Positions 53,059-61,400 of a stretch of 64,000 nucleotides of DNA are shown here, in pieces. The notes under the pieces are model-generated. The model saw only the letters and a list, made by a program, of their open reading frames with translations. It was not told the origin of the DNA and did no database searches. The stretch comes from Myxacorys chilensis ATA2-1-KO14. GTDB taxonomy: Bacteria; Cyanobacteriota; Cyanobacteriia; Leptolyngbyales; Leptolyngbyaceae. Position 1 is the first letter of the stretch, and every line of letters begins with the position of its first letter. The DNA is taken from the NCBI GenBank assembly GCA_019359275.1, contig JAHHHP010000007.1, positions 1-64,000 on the forward strand. The letters run 5' to 3'. A program made the position numbers and the translations under genes.

Positions 53059-53454
53059 TTAAGTCCCACGCTTGAGTGAAAGTTCGACCTGCTGAAATTC
53101 TTGGGCAACTCGATCTTTTAGCTTCTGAGGGACTGGGCGGTTTGGATAGGAGCTATAGTGACCTGCCAGAGAGTTGAGCGCTGTCCGCATCGTGGTAAAG
53201 GAACTCAGCTTGGTCAGATTAGAATCTTGACGGTAGCGAGAGGCAAAGTCATTGATCAACTGACGGGCACTGTTTTGCGCCGGAATTCGAGCCGGATCGT
53301 CTTGAGGCAGCTCGATCGCGGCTTTCAACGTGCTGATAACGGACAGGGTATCTTCCTTGTAATTACCTGTCAGCCCACTGGGAGAAGAACACCCCACAAG
53401 AGCGATCGCCGCCACTAACACCAAAGCCAGCAGACGAGACAAATAGCGCTTCAT
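53059..53454 (-). CDS. psb27: Photosystem II assembly protein Psb27
   Basis: A 131-aa lumenal lipoprotein. A signal peptide with lipobox ALVGC (Cys22) is followed by the four-helix Psb27 domain (GNYKEDTLSVISTLKAAIEL, then QLINDFASRYRQ and MRTALNSLAGHYSSYPNRPV). Psb27 binds CP43 of PSII intermediates before the Mn cluster forms, and helps in repair. Monocistronic. Confidence 0.93.
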   Translation of the reverse strand: MKRYLSRLLALVLVAAIALVGCSSPSGLTGNYKEDTLSVISTLKAAIELPQDDPARIPAQNSARQLINDFASRYRQDSNLTKLSSFTTMRTALNSLAGHYSSYPNRPVPQKLKDRVAQEFQQVELSLKRGT

Positions 53455-53594
53455 AAGCCTTTATGTGTGAGTGAATAAAAGTAACAGTTTTTTAATCCTA
53501 CCGTGATTAGGAACAGCGGGATCACTGTCACGTCGCTCCGCAAGTTTGCCACAGAATCTACACCTAATTTTCTACCTAGAGTTAGAACTGGGCT

Positions 53595-53642
53595 AAAAAC
53601 AACCACCGGAGAGACACCTACCAATCGTCTCTCCGGCGGTTG
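53595..53642 (-). terminator. Strong terminator of the pst operon
   Basis: CAACC-A-CCGGAGAGAC and its near-exact complement (53627-53642) form a 15-of-16-bp stem with an 11-base loop. On the minus strand five T follow (AAAAA at 53595-53599 on the plus strand). It lies 22 bases after pstB. Confidence 0.85.
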
Positions 53643-53663
53643 TAAAACTTCAATCGGCTTGGT

Positions 53664-54470
53664 TTAACCGAAACGCCCACTGACGTAAGCTTGAGTTGCT
53701 TGTTCTTTCGGACTCTGAAAAATTACTTCTGTGCGATCGTACTCCACAACATAACCGGTTCGCTGTCCTTTGCTATTCGCTTCTACGTTAAAGAATGCCG
53801 TGTAGTCAGAGGCACGAGAAGCTTGCTGCATGTTGTGAGTCACGATCATAATCGTGTATTTCTCTTTGAGTTCTTGTAGCAGATCTTCAACCTTAAGAGT
53901 TGAAATCGGGTCGAGGGCAGAACACGGTTCGTCCATCAAAATGACATCTGGCTGTACGGCAACGGCTCTAGCAATGCACAAGCGCTGCTGCTGTCCACCA
54001 GAAAGGTCAGTTCCAAACGCTTTGAGCTTATCTTTCACATCGTCCCAAAGCGCTGCTTGCTTAAGCGACTGCTCGACGAGTTCATCCATGTCGCCCTTAT
54101 AACCCAGCAGCCGAGGCCCAAAGGCGATGTTGTCATAAATTGATTTTGGAAACGGATTCGGCTTCTGAAACACCATTCCAACTTGCCGACGCACTTCTAC
54201 CGGATCAATCTCTGAGGCATATAAATCTTGGTCGTGATAGTAAATCTTGCCTTTGATGTGAAATGACTTGATCAAGTCATTGAGCCGATTGAAACAGCGA
54301 AGAACGGTGCTTTTGCCGCAGCCAGACGGTCCGATAAATGCCGTGATCGAATTTTTGGCAATATCGATCGAGAGATCTCGAACGGCTAGAAAGTTGCCGT
54401 AGTAAATATTGAGATCTTCGGTGTGGAAAACGGAATCGGTTTGGCGGGCACTTTGAAGTCGGGAAGTCAT
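53664..54470 (-). CDS. pstB: Phosphate ABC transporter ATP-binding protein PstB
   Basis: The 268-aa ATPase of the high-affinity phosphate importer. Walker [14 protein letters not shown], signature [15 protein letters not shown], Walker [14 protein letters not shown] and switch His [11 protein letters not shown] are intact. Its N-terminus has [17 protein letters not shown]. It ends the pstS-pstC-pstA-pstB order and is followed by a strong terminator. Expected to be induced in phosphate starvation. Confidence 0.95.
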   Translation of the reverse strand: MTSRLQSARQTDSVFHTEDLNIYYGNFLAVRDLSIDIAKNSITAFIGPSGCGKSTVLRCFNRLNDLIKSFHIKGKIYYHDQDLYASEIDPVEVRRQVGMVFQKPNPFPKSIYDNIAFGPRLLGYKGDMDELVEQSLKQAALWDDVKDKLKAFGTDLSGGQQQRLCIARAVAVQPDVILMDEPCSALDPISTLKVEDLLQELKEKYTIMIVTHNMQQASRASDYTAFFNVEANSKGQRTGYVVEYDRTEVIFQSPKEQATQAYVSGRFG

Positions 54471-54535
54471 AAAAGTCTCATTGAGTAAAAATGACTAGTC
54501 AAGAACCGAACAGAATTAGACTATAGAGTGGATGA

Positions 54536-54565
54536 GATCGCCTGAAGCTTGGCAGAGCCGATCGC
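54536..54565 (+). repeat. Short dispersed repeat, copy 3
   Basis: Between pstB and pstA. It shares AGCTTGGCAGAGC and a following ATCGCAG with the reverse complement of 18601-18630, and has GATCGC at both ends. Confidence 0.5.
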
Positions 54566-54595
54566 AGCAGGCGTAACCCAAGCGAGGGTTAGCAA

Positions 54596-55483
54596 TCACT
54601 TACGTCTCCGCTGAGTGACCAAACGAGCCAATATGCTCGTTACAAGCACCAACGCCACCAAGACTAAAGAAGCCGTCCAAGCCAATTGTTGTTGGCTTGC
54701 GTAAGGAGCCGTTGCAAAATCAAATACCAAGCGTGACAGCGTGGCAGTCGGTTGCCAAACCGTAGTATTCCAGTATCGGCTAAATGAGGCAGTAAACAAA
54801 ACTGGGGCAGTTTCGCCTGCCGCACGGGCGATCGCTAGCATGATCCCCGTTAAAATCGCTGGAACAGCAGCAGGCAAAACAATTTTCAGCGTCGTCTGCA
54901 TCCGAGTTGCGCCTAACCCGATCGCCGCTTGCCGGAAATCATTGGGTACAGCTTCTAAAGCTTCTGCCGCCGTGCGGACAATGGTCGGCAGCATCAAGAT
55001 CGCCAACGCTACCCCCCCTGCCACAGCAGAAAACGTTCCAGTAGTCAGCACAACAACGGCATAGGCAAACGCCCCGATCACGATCGAGGGAACGCCGCTT
55101 AGCACGTTAGTGAAGAAGTTAACCCATTCTGCAAGCCGAGTATCACGACCAAATTCTGACAAATAAATGGCGGCGACAACCCCAAATGGAATGCTGATGG
55201 CAGCCGCGATCGCAACAGTTAAGAGCGTGCCAAGCAACGCATTTCCAAAGCCGCCACCGCGTAATCCAGGAGCAGGGGGAAGTTGAGTAAACGCTGCAAT
55301 GTCTAGCCGAGGTAAGCCATTTACCACCACATAGACTAACACCGCAACCAACGGAATCAGGGCAAGCAGGGTAAATAGAACTGAGAGTACCGTCATTGCG
55401 GAAGCAAATAGCGTCCGGGGTGAGGTAGGCGATCGGTTCAAACTCCCGGGGCGTCGAGCAGTGGCAAAGTCTGGAGCAGGCAT
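54596..55483 (-). CDS. pstA: Phosphate ABC transporter permease PstA
   Basis: A 295-aa permease with six membrane helices. The coupling helix segment EALEAVPNDFRQAAIGLGAT and the following TRMQTTLKIVLPAAVPAIL are characteristic, as is the periplasmic GRDTRLAEWVNFFTNVLSGV. It pairs with PstC to form the channel. Third gene of the pst operon on the minus strand. Confidence 0.94.
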   Translation of the reverse strand: MPAPDFATARRPGSLNRSPTSPRTLFASAMTVLSVLFTLLALIPLVAVLVYVVVNGLPRLDIAAFTQLPPAPGLRGGGFGNALLGTLLTVAIAAAISIPFGVVAAIYLSEFGRDTRLAEWVNFFTNVLSGVPSIVIGAFAYAVVVLTTGTFSAVAGGVALAILMLPTIVRTAAEALEAVPNDFRQAAIGLGATRMQTTLKIVLPAAVPAILTGIMLAIARAAGETAPVLFTASFSRYWNTTVWQPTATLSRLVFDFATAPYASQQQLAWTASLVLVALVLVTSILARLVTQRRRK

Positions 55484-55581
55484 GTCAACGGTTCCTAAAA
55501 GCTAACGAATTCTCAGTCTCAGGTTCTTAGGTTAGGGTCTTAATCTTGCAAACTTTTAGTTTCACAAAACTATCGCCTCGC

Positions 55582-56538
55582 TTACAGTTTCAGACTAAAG
55601 CGGCGAACCACAATTTCAGCTAAAACATTCACCACTAGTGTCAGGCCAAACAGCACCAACGCAGCGTACATCAGGGCAGAGACCTGAAGTCCCCCCGCTT
55701 CCGCAAACTGATTTGCCAACAGCGAAGAAACGGTTGAGCCTTGAGACAAGATAGAAAATGAGTCGATCGTGTTGGAGTTACCAATCAGCATAGTGACTGC
55801 CATCGTTTCGCCCATCGCTCGCCCAAGCGCCAACATCACACCGCCAGCAATACCAGAAAATCCTGCTGGCAGAAGAATCTGGAAGATCGTTTCCCACCGG
55901 GTAGCTCCTAAACCATAGGCAGCTTGGCGCAATTCAGCCGGTACAGCGACCATGGCATCACGGGAGATGGCGGCAATAATAGGCAAAATCATGATCGCTA
56001 GAACAAGCCCGGCGGCATAGATGCCAGGACCTGCCGGTGCAGTGCTAAAGAGCGGAATCCAGCCCAAGTTTGCGTTTAACCAAATCCCGACGGGGCGCAG
56101 AAAAGGAATTAAGACAAAAATTCCCCAAAGCCCATAGACAACGCTAGGAATGGCTGCCAGCAGTTCAACTAAAAAAACAATCGGCTGCTTGATTCGAGGG
56201 GGCAAGAAATCTTCGCTCAAGAAAATCGCCACTCCCACTCCAATGGGTACGGCAATGAGGAGGGCAATAAATGAAGTGACGAGCGTGCCATAGATTTGGG
56301 TCAGTGCACCAAATGCACCGTCAATGACGCTCCATCGATTGGAGACTAGAAAGCCTAGTCCGAATTTCTGAATTGCTGGCAGAGCATCTGTTCCGACTCT
56401 CAGGGCGATCGCAACCAACAGCAAGCCGACCGCGATCGCGACCGCCGCCGTGCCCCAGACAAATCCGTTGTCTATCGAGCGAGCGGTCGCCGATCGCTTA
56501 CGATTCATCGGTGAAGAATGATCAGTTGTCGAAGCCAT
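55582..56538 (-). CDS. pstC: Phosphate ABC transporter permease PstC
   Basis: A 318-aa permease with the PstC pattern: GALTQIYGTLVTSFIALLIA, then VELLAAIPSVVYGLWGIFVL and the coupling segment VPAELRQAAYGLGATRWETI, then ALGRAMGETMAVTMLIGNS. The ATG at 56538 is preferred to the TTG at 56553 five codons upstream. Partner of PstA; located directly after pstS. Confidence 0.94.
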   Translation of the reverse strand: MASTTDHSSPMNRKRSATARSIDNGFVWGTAAVAIAVGLLLVAIALRVGTDALPAIQKFGLGFLVSNRWSVIDGAFGALTQIYGTLVTSFIALLIAVPIGVGVAIFLSEDFLPPRIKQPIVFLVELLAAIPSVVYGLWGIFVLIPFLRPVGIWLNANLGWIPLFSTAPAGPGIYAAGLVLAIMILPIIAAISRDAMVAVPAELRQAAYGLGATRWETIFQILLPAGFSGIAGGVMLALGRAMGETMAVTMLIGNSNTIDSFSILSQGSTVSSLLANQFAEAGGLQVSALMYAALVLFGLTLVVNVLAEIVVRRFSLKL

Positions 56539-56660
56539 AACATCTGTTGGCAAAAAAGGTTAAGGAGCGAATCGCAAGGGTCAAATGCTGTTGCCAGTTC
56601 ATCAAACGACTCACTAATAAACTAACAGCAGCACTCGCCACCTTTAGCTAAATCGTAGAT

Positions 56661-57773
56661 TTACTTCGTTGCCACTTTGATTGTATCTAACGCAGACGCT
56701 GCCTTCGTTGATAAATCATCGGGTAGAGGAATGTATCCCAGTTCGGTAGCAATTTGCTTACCCGGCGCAGAATATGCCCACCTCATAAATTCAGTCATTG
56801 CTTTAGTTTTGGCTGGCTCTTCAGGATTCTCATAGAACAGCAGCCAGGTTAAGCTGACGATTGGGTAAGCATCTTTTTGCTCCGGATCGGGCACAGAGAG
56901 GGCGAAATCAGCCGGAACTTGAGCGCCGCCTAACGCTTTTGCGGCCGAATCAGGAGTCGGCGTGATGAAGTCGCCTGCCTTGTTCTGGATGGACGCCATT
57001 TTCAGCTTCGTCTCGTTGGCATAGGAATACTCGGTATAGCCGATTGAACCTCTGGTTTGCTGAATTTGAGCTGACACCCCTTCGTTGCCTTTTGCCCCCG
57101 TTCCAGTGGGCCACTCAACTGTTTTTCCTGCTCCCGCCTTCCAGTTCGGGCAGGCTTTAACGAGGTGCTTGGTAAAGATATCTGTGGTTCCACTTCCGTC
57201 TGAGCGGTGAACAAATGTAATCGGATCAGCAGGCAGATTCACCCCCGCATTGTCTTTGGTAATCTTGGCATCGTTCCACGTCTTAATCGAACCGTCCGTG
57301 ATGCCGCAAAAGGCTTCGCGCGATAGTTTGAGATTATCGACGCCATCCAAGTTATAGGCGAATACAACAAATAAACCTGTTGAAGGGACTTGAACAGCTT
57401 GACCACGAGCAGCAGGAATCTTTTGACGCTCCTCTGCTTTTAGAGGAGAATCTGTTGCCCCAAAATTAACAGTTCCGTCTAGAAAGCGCCTGACACCCGC
57501 ACCACTGCCCACAGAGTCATAGCTAATTTGAACCGCGGGGTTTTGTCTGTTGTATTCTTGGAACCAACGCTGATAGAGCGGATTAGGAGCAGTTGCACCC
57601 GCACCACTTACCGCTACCGTATTTCCTCCTGCCGCAGGTGCAGCTCCGGGGCTGCCGCCTGCTTGAGGGGGAGCGGTTGGGGTGTTGGGAGTACAAGAGG
57701 CAAGACCAACCACTAGCGCGATCGCAGAGGTGGAGAACAGCGTCCGACGAGTTTTGCTCACTAGAAAAGACAT
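56661..57773 (-). CDS. pstS: Phosphate-binding periplasmic protein PstS
   Basis: A 370-aa phosphate-binding lipoprotein. A signal peptide with lipobox VGLASC is followed by a Gly/Ala/Pro linker and the mature domain: SGAGATAPNPLYQRWFQEYN, GSGAGVRRFLDGTVNFGATD, and the phosphate-contacting HRSDGSGTTDIFTKHL. ATG 57773 is chosen because the signal peptide begins there. First gene of the pst operon, with Pho-box-like repeats upstream. Confidence 0.95.
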   Translation of the reverse strand: MSFLVSKTRRTLFSTSAIALVVGLASCTPNTPTAPPQAGGSPGAAPAAGGNTVAVSGAGATAPNPLYQRWFQEYNRQNPAVQISYDSVGSGAGVRRFLDGTVNFGATDSPLKAEERQKIPAARGQAVQVPSTGLFVVFAYNLDGVDNLKLSREAFCGITDGSIKTWNDAKITKDNAGVNLPADPITFVHRSDGSGTTDIFTKHLVKACPNWKAGAGKTVEWPTGTGAKGNEGVSAQIQQTRGSIGYTEYSYANETKLKMASIQNKAGDFITPTPDSAAKALGGAQVPADFALSVPDPEQKDAYPIVSLTWLLFYENPEEPAKTKAMTEFMRWAYSAPGKQIATELGYIPLPDDLSTKAASALDTIKVATK

Positions 57774-57820
57774 AAAAAATAATGCAGGGCAAGTGATATC
57801 CCTCTCAGGGTACACCGCGA

Positions 57821-57839
57821 CCTTAAAGACAAGGTTAAG
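57821..57839 (-). promoter_or_regulatory. Pho-box-like element proximal to pstS
   Basis: On the minus strand CTTAACCT (57832-57839), a 3-base spacer (TGT) and CTTTAAGG (57821-57828). The first half-site equals the cyanobacterial PhoB consensus octamer; the second is degenerate. It lies about 50 bases before the start codon. Confidence 0.5.
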
Positions 57840-57984
57840 GCGGATTTATTCTTGCCTCAGCCTATATTTAATCTACAGTGTTTTCCTTGAGCTATATCAA
57901 AACTGCGGCTATTAACGATTCAATAGCTCCCGGCAGTTTTCACCAGAATGCCCTAGATCATTTGTGCTTTTTTTGAATGTTAAG

Positions 57985-58014
57985 GTTTCTAACTTAGGTT
58001 AAGTTTAGGTAAAC
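57985..58014 (-). promoter_or_regulatory. Pho-box-like element distal to pstS
   Basis: On the minus strand GTTTACCT (58007-58014), spacer AAA, CTTAACCT (57996-58003), spacer AAG, then a degenerate third octamer (57985-57992). The 11-bp period is that of cyanobacterial Pho boxes. It lies about 210 bases before pstS. Confidence 0.55.
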
Positions 58015-58283
58015 ACTCATTTTTAACTATGAAACGATTTCAACTTGAAAATTGTTCAGCATAAACACTTTAGCTTCTTCCATAAGAATCGATTGAACAG
58101 AAATAGGAATTCCTATTTTTATAGCTAGACGAAATGCATCGAGTATGCTTCTCAGGATCGAAAGAGTCAGTTATAATAATCTCCAAACCAAGAGTTCGGC
58201 TGGGCTATTTTGAGTAGTGCCAATGCCCCTGCTCCCACAGCTTTAACCGAGTTCGCCCTCACAAGATTTGTTTGGAGAGAAGC

Positions 58284-58580
58284 GTGACTATTTATATTGG
58301 AAATCTGTCCTTTCAGGCAACTGAAGAGGATTTAAAGGAAGTCTTTGCTGAATACGGTGAAGTCAGCCGAGTCAGCCTTCCCACTGACCGAGAAACGGGC
58401 AGGAAGCGTGGATTCGCCTTTGTTGAGATGGTGGATGATACGCACGAAGATGCGGCGATCGCCGCGCTGGATGGAGCCGAGTGGCTCGGTCGCGAATTAA
58501 AGGTAAATAAAGCAAAGCCGCGCGAACCTCGGGCAGGGGTAGGCGGTAGTGGCAGAAATTTTAGCCGGGACAACTACTAA
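58284..58580 (+). CDS. RNA-binding protein with one RRM (Rbp type)
   Basis: A 98-aa cyanobacterial Rbp with a single RRM: RNP2 IYIGNLSF and RNP1 KRGFAFVE, plus a Gly/Arg-rich C-terminal tail (REPRAGVGGSGRNFSRDNY). Such proteins are often cold-induced and some help localise photosynthetic mRNAs. The start is GTG 58284 (VTIYIGNL aligns with the family's N-terminus), with GGAG 8 bases upstream; the TTG at 58272 is rejected. Confidence 0.9.
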   Translation: MTIYIGNLSFQATEEDLKEVFAEYGEVSRVSLPTDRETGRKRGFAFVEMVDDTHEDAAIAALDGAEWLGRELKVNKAKPREPRAGVGGSGRNFSRDNY

Positions 58581-58597
58581 CACTCACAAAATGATGC

Positions 58598-58622
58598 GCG
58601 CCTATCTTGTTCAGATAGGCGC
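58598..58622. terminator. Hairpin between convergent rbp and DUF937 genes
   Basis: GCGCCTATCT and AGATAGGCGC form a perfect 10-bp stem with a 5-base loop, just after the rbp stop. The following ATTTACT has few T, so efficiency is uncertain. Confidence 0.6.
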
Positions 58623-58659
58623 ATTTACTATGGAGTGCGATAGGACTGAGACACTACTT

Positions 58660-58689
58660 CTAACGTCGCTGGTTCTAACGTCGCTGGTT
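58660..58689 (+). repeat. 15-bp tandem duplication including the DUF937 stop codon
   Basis: CTAACGTCGCTGGTT occurs at 58660-58674 and again at 58675-58689. On the minus strand the gene therefore ends NQRR-stop and the next 15 bases would encode NQRR-stop once more, a ready-made backup stop. Confidence 0.9.
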
Positions 58690-59193
58690 GAGGAACTGTC
58701 CCGCTAGCCCCATCGCATCCCCCAAATCAACGTTTCCATCCCGGTTAGAATCCAAAAATGCATTCAGAACAGGGTTACCGGATTGCTGCACTCCTCCAGT
58801 AGAATTTCCGCTCTGCAACAGGTTTAGAGCTAAGGGTACTAAAACAGGCAGCATTGACAAAATTGTATTGGCGTCAAACCCGGTGCGCTGCGAAATATCT
58901 TGAGCAACTTGTTGCTGCTGTCCTCCTGGAAATAGAGACTGAACAGCTTGCGGATTGCTGCCCAGTCCAGCGAACTGATTGACAACATCTTGCGGATTAT
59001 TGCCTTGCTGGTTTTGCAAAGACGATCGCACGTGTCCGCCTAAAATAGACATGATTGCTTGAGTTGCATTACCATCCATGCCATGATTGCCTGCAACTTG
59101 TTGGGCAACACCCAAGATGCTTCCCAATTGATCTGGAGAAGCTTGCTGCTGAGGATTGCTAACAGCGCCTAGAATTTGGTCGAAAAGGCCCAT
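58675..59193 (-). CDS. DUF937 protein with a C-terminal EF-hand-like loop
   Basis: A 172-aa protein. Residues 1-125 match DUF937: MGLFDQILGAVSNPQQQ, then QAIMSILGGHVRSSLQNQQG and TGFDANTILSMLPVLVPLAL. The C-terminal AFLDSNRDGNVDLGDAMGLA has Asp/Asn at EF-hand/dockerin spacing (D-x-N-x-D-G-x-V), so it may bind calcium. Rich in Gln and Gly, no signal peptide. Function unknown. Confidence 0.82.
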   Translation of the reverse strand: MGLFDQILGAVSNPQQQASPDQLGSILGVAQQVAGNHGMDGNATQAIMSILGGHVRSSLQNQQGNNPQDVVNQFAGLGSNPQAVQSLFPGGQQQQVAQDISQRTGFDANTILSMLPVLVPLALNLLQSGNSTGGVQQSGNPVLNAFLDSNRDGNVDLGDAMGLAGQFLNQRR

Positions 59194-59422
59194 AGATCTT
59201 TATTCCAAAACGATTTTAGAGAGTGATTAACCTCTAAACGGTAAAAACTTTGCTTTGTAAAGTCAAGAGTGCTTCGTTACCATCACTTGGGCGTCCGAAT
59301 ATAGCAAGTCAGCCAGCATAATCAAGCTTTCATTCTCTAGAGGCTGTCGTAGCTGAAGGAATAAAGGAGAATAAGACAGTACATCGGGCGTTCCGATCTT
59401 TTCTCTGTGTTGAGTAGTTTCC

Positions 59423-61066
59423 ATGCCTCTGTCACGACTTCTAACGCTAATTTTTGGGGTTGCGCTGATCTTAGGGCTGGTGATTTGGCTAATCGATTCG
59501 CTAAATCGCTTGTGGTATTTGTTGGCGTATTACCCGTTTTTGGGTGCGATCGTGATTCTGCTGATCATTGGCCTGTTGGGAACCTTGGTCGCGGCATTTA
59601 TCTATTACTTTTTCTTATTGCCAAATCAGCAGCGCAAACGAAGTCGGCGACGAGTTGCGCCGAGGGTTTCACAAGACAAAGTTGAAGCGGCAGGAGAAAA
59701 CCTGCAAGCGGTACGACAGCAGGTCGCTCAGATTCAAGATGAGGTGACGAAGCAAGAACTGCTGATGCGATCGCGAGAGATTGAACAAAATTTGGCGCGC
59801 GGGGAAGTCATGGTTGTCGTGTTTGGCACGGGATCATCGGGCAAAACCTCCCTTGTCAATGCGCTGATGGGCCGGATGGTCGGGCAGGTCGGCGCACCCA
59901 TGGGCACAACAGAAGTTGGAGAAACCTATCGATTGAAACTAAAAGGCGTCGATCGCGAGATTCTCATCACTGATACGCCTGGAATTTTAGAAGCGGGAGT
60001 TGCGGGAACAGAACGAGAAAAGCTGGCGCGGCGATTGGCAACTGAAGCAGATTTGCTGATCTTTGTTCTCGATAACGATTTGCGGCAATCGGAATACGAT
60101 CCGCTAAGGATGCTGGCGGAAATTGGCAAGCGATCGCTCGTTATTCTCAATAAAGCTGATCTCTATACCGAGCAAGATTTAGAAACGATTCAGGCGCGAT
60201 TGAGAGAGCGGGTTCGTGGCATTGTCAATCACAATGATGTAATTGCGATCGCGGCAAATCCTCAACCCTTCCGGATGGAAACGGGCGAAACGCTGCACCC
60301 TGAGCCAGATGTGATGCCGTTGATTCGCCGACTTGCTGCTGTCCTGAGAGCTGAGGGCGATGATCTGTTAGCCGATAATATTCTGCTTCAGTCGCAGCGC
60401 TTAGGAGAAGAAGCACGGCGACTGATTGACGGACAACGGCGACGACAGGCCGAAAAAATCGTAGAGCGCTTTCAGTGGATCGGGGCGGGCGTAATTTCAG
60501 TGACGCCGCTTCCAGTGGTGGACTTGTTGGCAACAGCGGCGGTTAATGCTCAGATGGTAGTTGAGATCGGGCGAGTGTATGGCTGTGACATTAATATGGA
60601 GCGGGGGCGAGAGTTGGCGTTTTCGCTCGCAAAAACGCTGGTTAGTTTAGGCGTTGTTAAAGGTGCGATCGACCTTTTAAGTAAGGCACTTCAGCTTAGT
60701 GTGGCAGGTTTTCTAGCCGGAAGAGTGATTCAAGGCGTGAGTGCAGCCTATCTGACTCGGATCGCAGGTAAAAGCTTTATTGAATATTTCCGCCATGATC
60801 AAGATTGGGGCGATGGCGGTATTACAGAAGTAGTACAACGTCAGTTTCAACTGAATCGACGGGACGAGTTTATTAAGTCATTTGTGCAAGACGCGATCGC
60901 AAAAGTGGTGAAGCCATTGCAACTTGACATTCGTGGAGAAAATGAAGTTGATCCGGGTGAAATGGAACCACTAGAAATCCGGCAACCGATGAAACCGATT
61001 CAAGCACCGGAGCGGGTTGAGATTCGGATTGATTCAGATGAAGAAACGCTTGATGATTGGCAGTAA
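59423..61066 (+). CDS. Membrane-anchored Era-like GTPase with DUF697 domain
   Basis: A 547-aa GTPase. Two N-terminal membrane helices (residues 5-70) are followed by a basic segment and a G domain: G1 GTGSSGKTSLVN, G3 DTPGI, G4 NKAD. From about residue 330 the DUF697 region follows (WIGAGVISVTPLPVVDLLAT, then GRVIQGVSAAYLTRIAGKSF). Cyanobacteria and chloroplasts have several YcjF-type members thought to act in membrane organisation; the role is not known. Monocistronic. Confidence 0.88.
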   Translation: MPLSRLLTLIFGVALILGLVIWLIDSLNRLWYLLAYYPFLGAIVILLIIGLLGTLVAAFIYYFFLLPNQQRKRSRRRVAPRVSQDKVEAAGENLQAVRQQVAQIQDEVTKQELLMRSREIEQNLARGEVMVVVFGTGSSGKTSLVNALMGRMVGQVGAPMGTTEVGETYRLKLKGVDREILITDTPGILEAGVAGTEREKLARRLATEADLLIFVLDNDLRQSEYDPLRMLAEIGKRSLVILNKADLYTEQDLETIQARLRERVRGIVNHNDVIAIAANPQPFRMETGETLHPEPDVMPLIRRLAAVLRAEGDDLLADNILLQSQRLGEEARRLIDGQRRRQAEKIVERFQWIGAGVISVTPLPVVDLLATAAVNAQMVVEIGRVYGCDINMERGRELAFSLAKTLVSLGVVKGAIDLLSKALQLSVAGFLAGRVIQGVSAAYLTRIAGKSFIEYFRHDQDWGDGGITEVVQRQFQLNRRDEFIKSFVQDAIAKVVKPLQLDIRGENEVDPGEMEPLEIRQPMKPIQAPERVEIRIDSDEETLDDWQ

Positions 61067-61226
61067 TTAAAGTTGTTGTATCTAATTTTTTATTGTGTTG
61101 AGGCAGTACTTTACTTGCAAAACAAATCTCGACTCAGCTACATCGTGGATATGGACATTTGAGGTAATCACCATTGAGCTGCTGTAAACTCCATTGGTAA
61201 GGCACGCAGTCGAGCTTTGAGAGAAT
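61067..61226. other. Intergenic gap between the GTPase and the metal-ATPase region
   Basis: Part of a 334-base gap between the GTPase and the P-type ATPase genes; the remainder holds the small frame at 61227-61331. No repeat or terminator recognised. Confidence 0.3.
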
Positions 61227-61331
61227 TTAAACAGAGTGAGATAGCCTGCCACGATCGCTCAGATCATTGGCAACATTGTCATGATCAGGCGTAATCAGCG
61301 TAAATCCGTGGGGTCGATCGTTTGCGGACAT
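61227..61331 (-). CDS. Possible 34-residue small protein
   Basis: A minus-strand ATG at 61331 with GGAG 5 bases upstream (and AGGAGG slightly further) encodes MSANDRPHGFTLITPDHDNV and 14 more residues, with Asp/His-rich composition that could bind metal. It lies 69 bases downstream of the P-type ATPase in the same direction. No family recognised, so it could also be a gene remnant. Confidence 0.35.
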   Translation of the reverse strand: MSANDRPHGFTLITPDHDNVANDLSDRGRLSHSV

Positions 61332-61400
61332 AAAGCTCCAAACCTCCTGAAAGAATCAATAGACTGAGCGCATTCGTCTCGGCCTGTTGCAGAAAGCATG

